In this document: piece after piece, positions 17,616 to 25,995 of the stretch
Layout: the number at the start of each line of letters is the position of its first letter
How positions within the stretch are numbered: position 1 is the first letter of the stretch
Assembly: GCA_000242815.2 (NCBI GenBank)
Contig: AHHB01000021.1
Span: forward strand, 124,001 to 188,000
Direction of reading: 5' to 3'
Length of the DNA stretch: 64,000 nt
Source: Janthinobacterium lividum PAMC 25724
GTDB lineage: Bacteria > Pseudomonadota > Gammaproteobacteria > Burkholderiales > Burkholderiaceae_D
Translations under genes and position numbers: made by a program
Notes under the pieces: generated by a model
The model's input: the letters and a program-made list of their open reading frames with translations, nothing else
Database searches by the model: none
What the model was told of the DNA's origin: nothing

Positions 17616-18860
17616 ATGCGTAAGAAAGTGACGAGTGTGTTGCCCGTTTTTGATCGGTTGAGAGTTTTGCAACTGGTGCCTGAGTCGCTGCCAACGTTTC
17701 GCGTGGATGTCGCGACCTTGTTTGGTAAATATCTTCCACGCGTTGGTATTGAGTGTGATCTGGTGGGGAAGCCAGGTGGGGTGGCAGCGGTAGCTGCGAC
17801 GGGCTTTTCCCGTGTGCGTATGGCAAGTCCCATCGGTGGCCGGTTACGCCGGGAATGGTCGTTTCTTTGTACCTGCCTGCATGCGCTGCTGAAGGCTGAT
17901 AGGCGCTCTTGCGATATTATCCAGGTACGCGACATGGTGTCCATCGGCACTTTGGGAATGGTTATTGCTCGTTGCAAACGCGTTCCATTTGCCTATTGGG
18001 TATCATTCCTGATGTGTGAAGCACGTATTGATCGCGCTCGTGCCCAACTGGCTGCAAACGGAGGACTACGCAATCGTCTGATTTTGCTCAAGGGATTGGT
18101 GGAAGAGCGCATTTTGTACCGTGTGTTATTGCCACGTGCACAGCATGTTTTTGTGCAAAGCGAAGCGATGTTGCAATTAATGCTAGATAAGGGGATTCCA
18201 CGCGAGCGCCTGACTGCGGTGCCGATGGGAGTTGATACTCAGGAGCTTGCCTCGTCACCTGTCCGTGGTCAACGTCCATTGGGCTGGAGCAGCGGCCCCT
18301 TGATTGCTTACCTGGGCACTCTTGATGCCAGCCGTCAGATCGAGCGGATGATTGATGCACTGACGATAATACGTAAAAGCTATCCTGATGCGCGTTTGCT
18401 GTTGATTGGTAGTGCGGCCTTGCCGCAAGATGCCGGAAAACTGCGCGCGCGCGCGGAGGCAGCGGGACTGGCGGACGCAGTACGCATTACCGGCTGGTTG
18501 CCTTCGCCGCAGGCCTGGACTTTATTGGCTGGCGCCGATGCCGCTGTTTCATACTTTCCAAGAGGCTTGATTCACGATGTGTGTTCACCAACCAAGCTTC
18601 TGGAGTATCTTGCGCTTGGTATTCCCGTCGTCGCCAACGACAATCCAGACCAGGTTCGGGTGTTGCGCGACAGCGGTGCTGGCTGGCTGGTGGACAGTTC
18701 GACCGAAGCGATGGCGGAAGGTCTGCTGCAGATCCTGCGTGATCTTCCATCGGCCCGCGCGCGTGCCGGTCTTGGCCCTGCGTATATTGAAGCGCAGCGT
18801 AGCTATGGCGTCATTGCGGAAGCAGTAGGGCAATCTTACCGACGCATGGTTCCGGGCTGA
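17616..18860 (+). CDS. Glycosyltransferase family 4 (GT-B fold)
   Basis: 414 residues. The C-terminal half has the GT4 donor-binding signature: PLIAYLGTLDASRQIERMID, PDARLLLIGSA, VRITGWLPSPQAW and PTKLLEYLALGIPVVANDNP; in place of the usual ExxxxxxxE pair, the visible equivalent is SPTKLLEYLALG. The N-terminal half contains a Rossmann acceptor domain with VSIGTLGMVIARCKRVPFAY. It would add a sugar to a lipid-linked intermediate at the cytoplasmic face; donor and acceptor are unknown. SD AGGA lies 7 bases before ATG 17616. Its last 25 bases overlap the 3' end of the convergent glycosyltransferase gene on the other strand. Confidence 0.88.
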   Translation: MRKKVTSVLPVFDRLRVLQLVPESLPTFRVDVATLFGKYLPRVGIECDLVGKPGGVAAVAATGFSRVRMASPIGGRLRREWSFLCTCLHALLKADRRSCDIIQVRDMVSIGTLGMVIARCKRVPFAYWVSFLMCEARIDRARAQLAANGGLRNRLILLKGLVEERILYRVLLPRAQHVFVQSEAMLQLMLDKGIPRERLTAVPMGVDTQELASSPVRGQRPLGWSSGPLIAYLGTLDASRQIERMIDALTIIRKSYPDARLLLIGSAALPQDAGKLRARAEAAGLADAVRITGWLPSPQAWTLLAGADAAVSYFPRGLIHDVCSPTKLLEYLALGIPVVANDNPDQVRVLRDSGAGWLVDSSTEAMAEGLLQILRDLPSARARAGLGPAYIEAQRSYGVIAEAVGQSYRRMVPG

Positions 18861-19942
18861 CCGTCTGCTAGTGTTATGTACAGACTTAGCAAGGCATTGC
18901 GTACCTGCACTGCATGGTGATTTTCAGCGACATGAATGTGGGCGGCTTGAACCAGGCGCTGATGCAGGGCTACGTCCTCCCACACTCGCAGCAATTGTGT
19001 CGCAAATGCCGCAGCATCCTGCGCAGGGGCTAGCAAGCCATGTACTTCATGTTTTATCAAATCGGGGATACCTCCCACGTTGGTGCTTACGACCGCAGCG
19101 CCACAAGCCATGGCTTCGAGTAGCACCATCGGCTGTGCCTCCGTGTGTGATGCTAGGGCCAGTACACGGGCGCGCCGCAGCAAGGCATTTTTTTCATCGG
19201 GACCTATCCAACCTGGAAAGCTCACCTGCTCGCTTACTCCAAGCGTGACGGCTTGTGCCTGCAGTTGCGCCAATGCAGGGCCGCTGCCGGCCATGATCAG
19301 GCGGGCGTCAGGATTTGTTGCAAACAGGGTGGAAAATGCCTGCAGTAGATCTTCCACGCCTTTTGCCGGCAGCAAGGCGCCCAGATACAGCAGCAAGGGA
19401 GCGCGTTGAGCCGCCTGTCTTTGCGTATTGGTGCTTTCAAACAGATGGGCGGGTATTGGATTGGGCCAGAAGCGTAATGGCACCAAAGGCGCGACTTGGC
19501 GTAGCCATGTTGCGGCCGGGGTTGAAAGGCATAGCAACTGATCGCTATGCCGAATTGTGGCGAAGGCGCAATAACGCTTCCAGGTCGGTAGTGCTTCGAT
19601 GAAGCGAATAAAGCCACCGCTATGTAGGTGGAATATGATTTTGCGCCGCCACAGTACTGCGAGCCAGATAAACACGGCTTTACGCCAGAAGCTGGCGTCG
19701 GAAGCGACATGTACATGGAGAACCTTGCCCTTGCCGCGCATTAGCAAGCTGGCGTAGCTATATAGCGCCTTGGTGGCTGTGATGAGTTTGTGTAGCTTGC
19801 TGCCGTCGCTGTAGCTGGCCAACAAGCGTACTTGTCCGTTGTTAAACAGGCCAGATTCCACATATACCTTTATGACGCTTGCCATGCCTCCCTGGGCTTG
19901 GGGGTCGGGCCCTATCATGACGCACAGAGGGGTCTTACTCAT
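18836..19942 (-). CDS. Glycosyltransferase family 4 (GT-B fold), convergent gene
   Basis: 368 residues from ATG 19942, chosen because AAGGGGG lies just upstream; an upstream in-frame ATG at 19996 lacks one. The N-terminus reads VMIGPDPQAQGGMASVIKVY, the GGM-containing loop typical of GT4 enzymes. The donor domain shows LLLYLGALLPAKGVEDLL, ARLIMAGSGPALAQL, FPGWIGPDEK and the nucleotide-sugar contact SHTEAQPMVLLEAMACGAAV followed by VSTNVGGIPDL. It is the only minus-strand gene in the polysaccharide region. It therefore needs its own promoter in the 338-base gap shared with the UDP-sugar dehydrogenase gene. Confidence 0.88.
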   Translation of the reverse strand: MSKTPLCVMIGPDPQAQGGMASVIKVYVESGLFNNGQVRLLASYSDGSKLHKLITATKALYSYASLLMRGKGKVLHVHVASDASFWRKAVFIWLAVLWRRKIIFHLHSGGFIRFIEALPTWKRYCAFATIRHSDQLLCLSTPAATWLRQVAPLVPLRFWPNPIPAHLFESTNTQRQAAQRAPLLLYLGALLPAKGVEDLLQAFSTLFATNPDARLIMAGSGPALAQLQAQAVTLGVSEQVSFPGWIGPDEKNALLRRARVLALASHTEAQPMVLLEAMACGAAVVSTNVGGIPDLIKHEVHGLLAPAQDAAAFATQLLRVWEDVALHQRLVQAAHIHVAENHHAVQVRNALLSLYITLADGQPGTMRR

Positions 19943-20280
19943 AATGCCCCCTTGAACTGAAGTTGTGCTACCAAAAACGAACGTAATTTGTGGCATGTGT
20001 GCATAAAGCTCGTCAATATTGTCATGGAAAAGATAGGGATAGCGATCTGAATCAGGGGTTCATGTTTCTGTGCAGACCTTGTAAGTTTCCTGGTCCGTAG
20101 AGAGTGCGGGATGAAGTTGCATCAGAGGCAAGGTGTTATATGTATAATTTTATTGTAAACAGAGACACTCTGTGCACTGCACCAATTGCATTTTATACTA
20201 TAATAAGGGTCTCTTTTACAATATTTTCGTCATGCTCCTGGTTTGTGCTGGACATGTCTTTAACTGCTTGAAAGTCAAAT
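19943..20280. promoter_or_regulatory. Divergent intergenic region, 338 bases
   Basis: Separates the minus-strand glycosyltransferase from the plus-strand dehydrogenase operon. It is AT-rich from about 20140. Two perfect TATAAT hexamers point rightwards (20143-20148 and 20199-20204), but neither has a -35 at proper spacing. No coding sequence was recognised. Confidence 0.4.
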
Positions 20281-21561
20281 ATGAACATTGTTGCAGTGAT
20301 AGGTCTGGGCTACGTGGGATTGCCCCTGGTCGTAGAGTTTGGCAAGCTGGGACGTACCATCGGCTTTGATATTTCCGTTGAGAAGGTTCAAGCTTGTCAG
20401 CGCGGCACGGATCCTTCGCGTGAATTGAGTGATCAGCAGATGGCTTTGGCCGTGCACGCCGAGTATTCGTTCGAGCCGAAGATACTGGCTGAGGCCGACA
20501 TCATCATCGTCGCCGTGCCGACGCCCGTCGACCAGGCGCACAATCCGGATTTTTCGCCCTTGATCGGGGCTAGCCGGACGGTCGGGCAGTACCTGAAGAA
20601 GGGCGCGACCGTCGTGTATGAATCGACGGTATACCCCGGCGCCACCGAGGAAGTGTGCATACCCGTGTTGGAAGAGGTCTCCGGCCTGAAGTGGATGCAG
20701 GACTTTTTTGTCGGCTATTCCCCCGAGCGTATTAATCCTGGCGACCGCAAGCACATGTTGACGAATGTCATCAAGGTCGTCTCGGGCGATACACCGCAGA
20801 CGCTCGAGCGCGTGGCCACCATGTACGAGACCATCGTCGAGCCGGGCGTGCATCGCTGCTCCAGCATCAAGGCGGCGGAAGCCTGCAAGGTGATCGAAAA
20901 CACCCAGCGCGACTTGAATATTGCACTGATGAACGAGTTGGCGATTATTTTCGACAAGATCGGCATCGATACGTCGGAAGTGCTGAAGGCGGCTGGCACC
21001 AAGTGGAACTTCCTGAAGTTCTCGCCGGGTCTGGTGGGCGGTCATTGCATCGGGGTCGACCCGTACTATCTGACGCACAAGGCAGAAATGCTGGGCTACC
21101 ACCCGCAGGTGATCCTGGCCGGGCGCCGCATCAACGATGGCATGGGCAAGTACATCGCCGAGCAGACCATCAAGAACATGATCGCTTCGGGCAGCTATAT
21201 CAAGGGCGCCCGCGTCAATGTGCTGGGACTGACGTTCAAGGAAAACTGTGCCGACTTGCGCAACTCGAAAGTGGGTGATGTCATCCGTGAATTGAAGACT
21301 TACGGCGTGGAAGTGTTTGTGCACGATCCGTATGCCGAACAGGAAGAAGCGATGCACGAGTATGGCGTGCGTCTGTTCAGCTGGGAAGAGCTGCCGCGCG
21401 CTGACGCCATCGTGGCGGCCGTATCGCACCAGCAATTGCTTGATTTGCCAGTGGAAGAGCTGCAGCGCAAGCTGATCAAGAACGGTTGCTTCATCGACGT
21501 CAAGGCGTGCTTCGACCAGCAGGCGCTGGAAGAGGCGGGCATCAAGGTCTGGCGCCTGTAA
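20281..21561 (+). CDS. UDP-N-acetylhexosamine 6-dehydrogenase (TviB/WbpA-like)
   Basis: 426 residues of the UDP-glucose/GDP-mannose dehydrogenase family, which oxidises C6 of a UDP-sugar twice with NAD. The N-terminal Rossmann motif is VIGLGYVGLPLVVEFGK. Substrate-binding segments follow (STVYPGATEE, SPERINPGD, KVIENTQRDLNIALMNE). The catalytic Cys is in SPGLVGGHCIGVDPYYLTHK, and the C-terminal domain has VLGLTFKENCADLRNSKV. The spacing and the YxLTHKAE motif resemble TviB/WbpA enzymes acting on UDP-GlcNAc or UDP-GalNAc rather than plain UDP-glucose dehydrogenase. WecB, encoded downstream, would be compatible with a HexNAc-uronic acid in the polymer. Confidence 0.85.
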   Translation: MNIVAVIGLGYVGLPLVVEFGKLGRTIGFDISVEKVQACQRGTDPSRELSDQQMALAVHAEYSFEPKILAEADIIIVAVPTPVDQAHNPDFSPLIGASRTVGQYLKKGATVVYESTVYPGATEEVCIPVLEEVSGLKWMQDFFVGYSPERINPGDRKHMLTNVIKVVSGDTPQTLERVATMYETIVEPGVHRCSSIKAAEACKVIENTQRDLNIALMNELAIIFDKIGIDTSEVLKAAGTKWNFLKFSPGLVGGHCIGVDPYYLTHKAEMLGYHPQVILAGRRINDGMGKYIAEQTIKNMIASGSYIKGARVNVLGLTFKENCADLRNSKVGDVIRELKTYGVEVFVHDPYAEQEEAMHEYGVRLFSWEELPRADAIVAAVSHQQLLDLPVEELQRKLIKNGCFIDVKACFDQQALEEAGIKVWRL

Positions 21562-21562
21562 G

Positions 21563-21598
21563 GGCCGACGCCGGACACGGGCGCGGCATCTTTTTTTA
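21563..21598 (+). terminator. Probable intrinsic terminator after the UDP-sugar dehydrogenase gene
   Basis: GCCGACGCC and GGCGCGGC form an 8-bp stem with a bulge, followed by ATCTTTTTTTATT. It lies between two co-directional genes, so it may reduce rather than stop downstream expression. Confidence 0.5.
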
Positions 21599-21616
21599 TT
21601 GTTGTAAGGGTAATTC

Positions 21617-22639
21617 ATGCGTATCTGGTTTGAACTGACCAACTCGCCGCACATCAATATGTTTGCGGCCATGATCCGCGAACTGGAACGCGAACACGAG
21701 GTTGTAATCACGTGCCGGCCGCTGGCCAATACGGTCGAGCTGCTCGACCTGCATGGCTTCAAGTACACGGTGGTGGGCAAGCATTACGGCGGCAAGCTGT
21801 CGGCCAAGCTGTTTGGTTTCCCCGTGCGCGTCTACCAGCTGTGCCGTTTTCTGAGAGGCAAGAAGATCGATGTGGCGATCTCCCAGAGTTCCTTCCATTC
21901 GCCGGTGGCGGCGCGGCTGATGGGCATACGTTCCATCTACATGAATGATAACGAGCATGCGGCAGGCAATATCCCCGCGTTCCTGTTTGCCAACAGCATC
22001 ATGGTGCCGGAGTTTCTCGGCATGGAAAAACTCAAGAAGCAGTGGGCTAATCCGCGCAAGGTCTTGCATTATCCTGGCGTGAAGGAAGGCATTTACCTGT
22101 GGGAACTCGACCAGCGGCTCGGCGCCAATGTCTTGCCGCAGCGGGCCGGGCGTGCGCGGCGGGTGGTGTATATCCGTCCGGAACCTTGGACGGCCCAGTA
22201 TTACAAGGGCAGTCGCAATTTCCTTGATGAGTTGCTGCTAGGTATGAAAGACCACGTCGACATCATCTTGTTGCCACGCGGGAAAGAGCAGGGCGTGCAC
22301 TACCAGGAACCCAAGTTTGCCGGTGTGCGCGTGGTGACCACGGCGCTCGACATCGCCGATATTGCGCCCGATTGCGACCTGTTTATCGGTGCTGGCGGCA
22401 CCATGACGCGCGAGATGGCGGTGCTGGGCATCCCTACCATTTCTGTCTATCAAGATGCCTTGCTCGACGTCGACTGCCACTTGCTGGAGGCGGGTGCCTT
22501 CGAGCACTGGCCCAGCTTGACGGCCGCGCAGGCGCTGGCCTACCTGGACAGCGCCACGCAGAAACCACCGAATCGTAGTTTGCTGGAAAAGGGCCGTGCC
22601 GCGTATGACATGGTCAAGCGGCAACTCGTGGATAGATAA
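21617..22639 (+). CDS. DUF354 family protein, glycosyltransferase-like
   Basis: A 340-residue soluble protein. The opening MRIWFELTNSPHINMFAAMI and the later GGTMTREMAVLGIPTISVY match DUF354, a GT-B-like fold related to the UDP-GlcNAc 2-epimerase/MurG superfamily. Other visible pieces are VAISQSSFHSPVAARLMG and YIRPEPWTAQYYKG. Members occur in archaeal and bacterial polysaccharide clusters but the reaction is not established. Lying between a dehydrogenase and a Gfo/Idh/MocA oxidoreductase, it probably transfers or modifies the locus-specific sugar. SD TAAGGG precedes ATG 21617. Confidence 0.75.
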   Translation: MRIWFELTNSPHINMFAAMIRELEREHEVVITCRPLANTVELLDLHGFKYTVVGKHYGGKLSAKLFGFPVRVYQLCRFLRGKKIDVAISQSSFHSPVAARLMGIRSIYMNDNEHAAGNIPAFLFANSIMVPEFLGMEKLKKQWANPRKVLHYPGVKEGIYLWELDQRLGANVLPQRAGRARRVVYIRPEPWTAQYYKGSRNFLDELLLGMKDHVDIILLPRGKEQGVHYQEPKFAGVRVVTTALDIADIAPDCDLFIGAGGTMTREMAVLGIPTISVYQDALLDVDCHLLEAGAFEHWPSLTAAQALAYLDSATQKPPNRSLLEKGRAAYDMVKRQLVDR

Positions 22640-22712
22640 TATTTGATTAACAACATCCGGGCGATGGCGGCACAGGCCCCGTTGTCCCGGCAGCGCTAAA
22701 GGACAGGATATT

Positions 22713-23804
22713 ATGATACGCCTCGCAGTAGTAGGCTTGGGCAAGATGGGCTTGTCCCACCATTCCATGATCAATGCACATCCCGGTGTCAAGCTGGCGG
22801 CCGTCTGCGACGCCACCGGTTACATGCTCGACATCCTAGGGAAATATACGGGCGTGAAGACTTATACGGACTTCGACGTCATGCTTGAGGAGTTGGAACT
22901 CGATGCAGTGATCATCGCGACGCCATCGAGCATGCACGGCAAGATGGTACTGGCCGCGCTGAACAAGAATATCCATGTGTTTTGCGAAAAGCCGTTCTGT
23001 CTCGACACGGTGGAAGGCGAGCAAGCCACCCTCCTGGCCGAGGAAAAAGGTCTGGTCAACCAGGTCGGCTATCACTATCGCTTCGTTGGTGCCTTCCAGG
23101 AGGTCAAACGCCTGCTCGATCTGGGCGTGATCGGCGAAGTGACGCACATGCTGGCCGAGGCTTACGGTCCGGTGGTGCTGAAGCCGAAAGGTTCCACGTG
23201 GCGTACCCAGCGCTCGGAAGGCGGCGGTTGCCTGTATGACTACGCGGCCCATCCGCTGAACCTGCTTAACTGGTATTTTGGCGCGCCGCGCGGCGTGGGC
23301 GGTTCCGTGCTCAACAAGATTTTCTCGGCTGACACGGACGATGAAGTGTTTTCCACCCTGTATTACCCTGACGGCAAGAGCGCCCAGTTGTCCGTCAACT
23401 GGAGCGATGAGTCCTACCGCAAGATGTCGACGAAAATCAGCGTGTGGGGCAAGAACGGGCGCATCTCTGCCGACCGCCAGGAAGTCCAGGTCTACCTGCG
23501 CGACGCCAGTGGCGCGCCGGAAGGCTATGGCGAGGGCTGGACCGTGCGCAATACCACGGAATTGACGGAACCAGTCGATTTTTACCTGCGTGGTGAAGAA
23601 TACTCGGCCCAGCTCGATTATTTCGTTCGTTGCATTGTCGATAAGCGCGCGGGTGATAACGTCAACTCCTTCGCTTCCGCGCTGGCCACAGACCGCGTCA
23701 TTTCGATGCTTATCGCCGATGCGGAAAAGGGTCCAAGTGTGCTGTCCAGCGATGCTTTGCCGGAACTGCCGAAAAAGAAAAAAGGTTTCTTTTTTGGCCG
23801 CTGA
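22713..23804 (+). CDS. Gfo/Idh/MocA-family oxidoreductase
   Basis: 363 residues. The N-terminal NAD(P)-binding fold starts RLAVVGLGKMGLSHHSMINA. The family's EKP motif is clear (IHVFCEKPFCLDTVEGEQAT, Lys at about residue 97), and the C-terminal substrate domain contains EGGGCLYDYAAHPLNLLNWY with the conserved Asp and His. In surface-sugar loci such enzymes oxidise C3 of UDP-HexNAc uronates (WbpB-like) or reduce keto-sugars. With the upstream dehydrogenase, it may start a 3-amino-uronic acid branch, but no aminotransferase or acetyltransferase is present here, so this remains inference. The C-terminus is basic and aromatic (KKKKGFFFGR). Confidence 0.87.
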   Translation: MIRLAVVGLGKMGLSHHSMINAHPGVKLAAVCDATGYMLDILGKYTGVKTYTDFDVMLEELELDAVIIATPSSMHGKMVLAALNKNIHVFCEKPFCLDTVEGEQATLLAEEKGLVNQVGYHYRFVGAFQEVKRLLDLGVIGEVTHMLAEAYGPVVLKPKGSTWRTQRSEGGGCLYDYAAHPLNLLNWYFGAPRGVGGSVLNKIFSADTDDEVFSTLYYPDGKSAQLSVNWSDESYRKMSTKISVWGKNGRISADRQEVQVYLRDASGAPEGYGEGWTVRNTTELTEPVDFYLRGEEYSAQLDYFVRCIVDKRAGDNVNSFASALATDRVISMLIADAEKGPSVLSSDALPELPKKKKGFFFGR

Positions 23805-23851
23805 CAGCCGGCGCAGCTGGATTTTGATACGAAATATGAATGGAGCAGGAA

Positions 23852-24742
23852 ATGGATCAACTCGATCGTTTGTTATTTGGTGATAATCAGTTCTTCGGTG
23901 TAAATCATATGTCTGAGGAAAAAGCACGGGCCCAGGCCATGCGCTTTCAGGATATCAAGGCCGTTATCGGCGTACTCGATAATGCATACGATGAAGGAGT
24001 GAAATCCTTCATGTGCACGACGCATGACCGTATCGCGCAGGTATGCGATCACATGCGCGCCGACCCGGTACGCTACAAGGATTTCAAATTTATGCCTTGC
24101 ATGCCGTATGCCCACAAGTATGCCAATGCCGTCACGGAAGACGGCATCATGGGCGCACTCAAGCGTTTCACGCCCGACGAAGGCTTCCTGAATGCTGCCT
24201 TGCGTGGAGGCAAGGCATTGGCGACCAAGGATATCGAAGGCATCATCACCTTGCTGGTGGACGCGGAAATGAAGATGTTCGCCGGGCTGAATACGCCCGT
24301 TATCTTTCTGCAAAACGTGGTGGTCGATCTGTTGCTGGGCCTGGGTTTCAAGGAGGCCTTCTCGATTTTCGCCAACCACGTACGCAAGCGCTACAATGCC
24401 GAGCCTGGCTTCATCACGATGAATTTGCCGATGCTGCTTGACGTGCTCGAAGAGCAGGGCATCGACAACCCCATCGTCTGTTCGAACATCAATAAAGTGG
24501 GCTTCCGCATGTCTGGCGGTTTTGATGCCTACCAGAGCGCTTTGCGCGATCGCAAGTTTCGCGCGATCGCCATGTCCGTCTTCGCTTCGGGAGCCATTGC
24601 GCCCGAAGAGGCGATTGAATGGGTATGCCAGCAGCCGAACATCGAGTCGATTGTTTTTGGCGCTTCCAGTCGCGGCAATATCCGCAACACGCGCGAGCTG
24701 GTGGACCGCTACTGGCGAGCCGGGCAGGAGCAGACTTCATGA
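23852..24742 (+). CDS. Unrecognised TIM-barrel-like protein of the polysaccharide operon
   Basis: 296 residues with no confident family. The protein opens DRLLFGDNQFFGVNHMSEEK, has a middle segment FMCTTHDRIAQVCDHMR and ends with VCQQPNIESIVFGASSRGNI before NTRELVD. The end pattern (a predicted strand, then FGASSxxxI, then a helix) is like the last strand and cofactor loop of aldo-keto reductases, and predicted alternation of strands and helices fits a barrel. The catalytic YxxK arrangement of true reductases was not found. ATG 23852 is chosen over ATG 23840 because GGAG lies 6 bases before it. The stop overlaps wecB by four bases, so it is made together with WecB. Confidence 0.7.
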   Translation: MDQLDRLLFGDNQFFGVNHMSEEKARAQAMRFQDIKAVIGVLDNAYDEGVKSFMCTTHDRIAQVCDHMRADPVRYKDFKFMPCMPYAHKYANAVTEDGIMGALKRFTPDEGFLNAALRGGKALATKDIEGIITLLVDAEMKMFAGLNTPVIFLQNVVVDLLLGLGFKEAFSIFANHVRKRYNAEPGFITMNLPMLLDVLEEQGIDNPIVCSNINKVGFRMSGGFDAYQSALRDRKFRAIAMSVFASGAIAPEEAIEWVCQQPNIESIVFGASSRGNIRNTRELVDRYWRAGQEQTS

Positions 24743-25911
24743 AGATGATCTACCTGGTGGCTGGCGCGCGCCCCAATTTCATGAAGATTGCGCCCATCGT
24801 GCGTGCGCTGCAAGGCCATGCGCGCCTGGCATACAAGATCATCCATACGGGCCAGCACTACGACCGCGACATGAACGACGTGTTCTTCGAAGAACTGGGC
24901 ATTCCCGAGCCGGACGTATTCATGGCGGCCGGCGGCGGCACGCACGCGGAACAGACGGGCAAGATCATGCTGGCCTTCGAGCAGCTGTGCCAGGCCGAGC
25001 GGCCCGCCGCGGTGCTGGTGGTAGGCGATGTCAATTCAACGCTGGCCTGCTCGATTGCGGCGAAAAAGCTCGGTATTGCCGTGGCGCACGTGGAAGCGGG
25101 CTTGCGCAGCGGCGACATGAGCATGCCGGAAGAAATCAACCGTCTCGTCACTGACAGTATTTCGGACTGGTTCTTTGTCACAGAACCGAGTGCCGTCGAG
25201 CATCTGCGGCGCGAAGGCAAGGCCGATGCCGCCATCCATTACGTGGGCCACGTGATGGTCGACAACGTGTTGTACCAGGCTGAAAAACTGGGCCGTGAGT
25301 CGCCGCAGCAGTTTGAAACGTCGCCCTTCAAGGCGGCACATAGCGTTGCCGGCGCCCGCTATGGCGTGGTGACTTTACACCGTCCGAGCAACGTCGACAG
25401 CGCCGAAGACATGCGCAAGGTGGCCGGTGCGCTGGTCGAGATCGCCGCCGAGCTGCCCCTGATCTTTCCCGTGCATCCACGCACGCGCGCCAACCTGGAC
25501 AAGTTTGGCATCGATCTGGGTCCGAACATCACGCTGGTGGGGCCGCAAGGCTACATGGCCTTCCTCAATCTGTGGAAGGATGCAGCACTGGTGTTGACCG
25601 ACAGTGGCGGTCTGCAGGAAGAGACCACGGCGTTGGGCGTACCCTGCATTACGATACGCGAAAATACTGAGCGTCCCGTTACCGTCGACGAGGGCAGCAA
25701 TGTCCTTGCCGGTACAGATCCTCTGCGCATCGTGGCCGAGGCGCGCAAGGTGTTGCGCGGCGAAGGCAAGCAGGGCCGCCGTCCGTACCTATGGGATGGC
25801 CAAGCCGCGCAGCGCATTGTGGCACAACTGGACCAAGATTGGCATAGGCACTGGCAGGCAAGCGATAGGCTGGAAGAGGATGAGACTGGTGCACAGGGCG
25901 GACGCGGATAG
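24739..25911 (+). CDS. wecB: UDP-N-acetylglucosamine 2-epimerase (non-hydrolysing)
   Basis: 390 residues. WecB converts UDP-GlcNAc to UDP-ManNAc. Visible family motifs are YLVAGARPNFMKIAPIVRAL at the N-terminus, IIHTGQHYDRDMNDVFFEEL, VVGDVNSTLACSIAAKKLGI, AHVEAGLRSGDMSMPEEINR, VTLHRPSNVD and DSGGLQEETTALGVPCITIR. The start is the ATG overlapping the previous stop (ATGA), not earlier codons that would add 40 out-of-family residues. With the UDP-sugar dehydrogenase encoded by the same operon it could supply UDP-ManNAcA, a common uronic acid of surface polymers. The C-terminal 20 residues are charged and less conserved. Confidence 0.9.
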   Translation: MKMIYLVAGARPNFMKIAPIVRALQGHARLAYKIIHTGQHYDRDMNDVFFEELGIPEPDVFMAAGGGTHAEQTGKIMLAFEQLCQAERPAAVLVVGDVNSTLACSIAAKKLGIAVAHVEAGLRSGDMSMPEEINRLVTDSISDWFFVTEPSAVEHLRREGKADAAIHYVGHVMVDNVLYQAEKLGRESPQQFETSPFKAAHSVAGARYGVVTLHRPSNVDSAEDMRKVAGALVEIAAELPLIFPVHPRTRANLDKFGIDLGPNITLVGPQGYMAFLNLWKDAALVLTDSGGLQEETTALGVPCITIRENTERPVTVDEGSNVLAGTDPLRIVAEARKVLRGEGKQGRRPYLWDGQAAQRIVAQLDQDWHRHWQASDRLEEDETGAQGGRG

Positions 25912-25995
25912 CGCCGCCCAAGCGCCGGCATTGTTCTGCTGAGATGCCCGCCGGAGGTCGCATCCACCCCAAACAACGATGGAAAGCGATCCACC

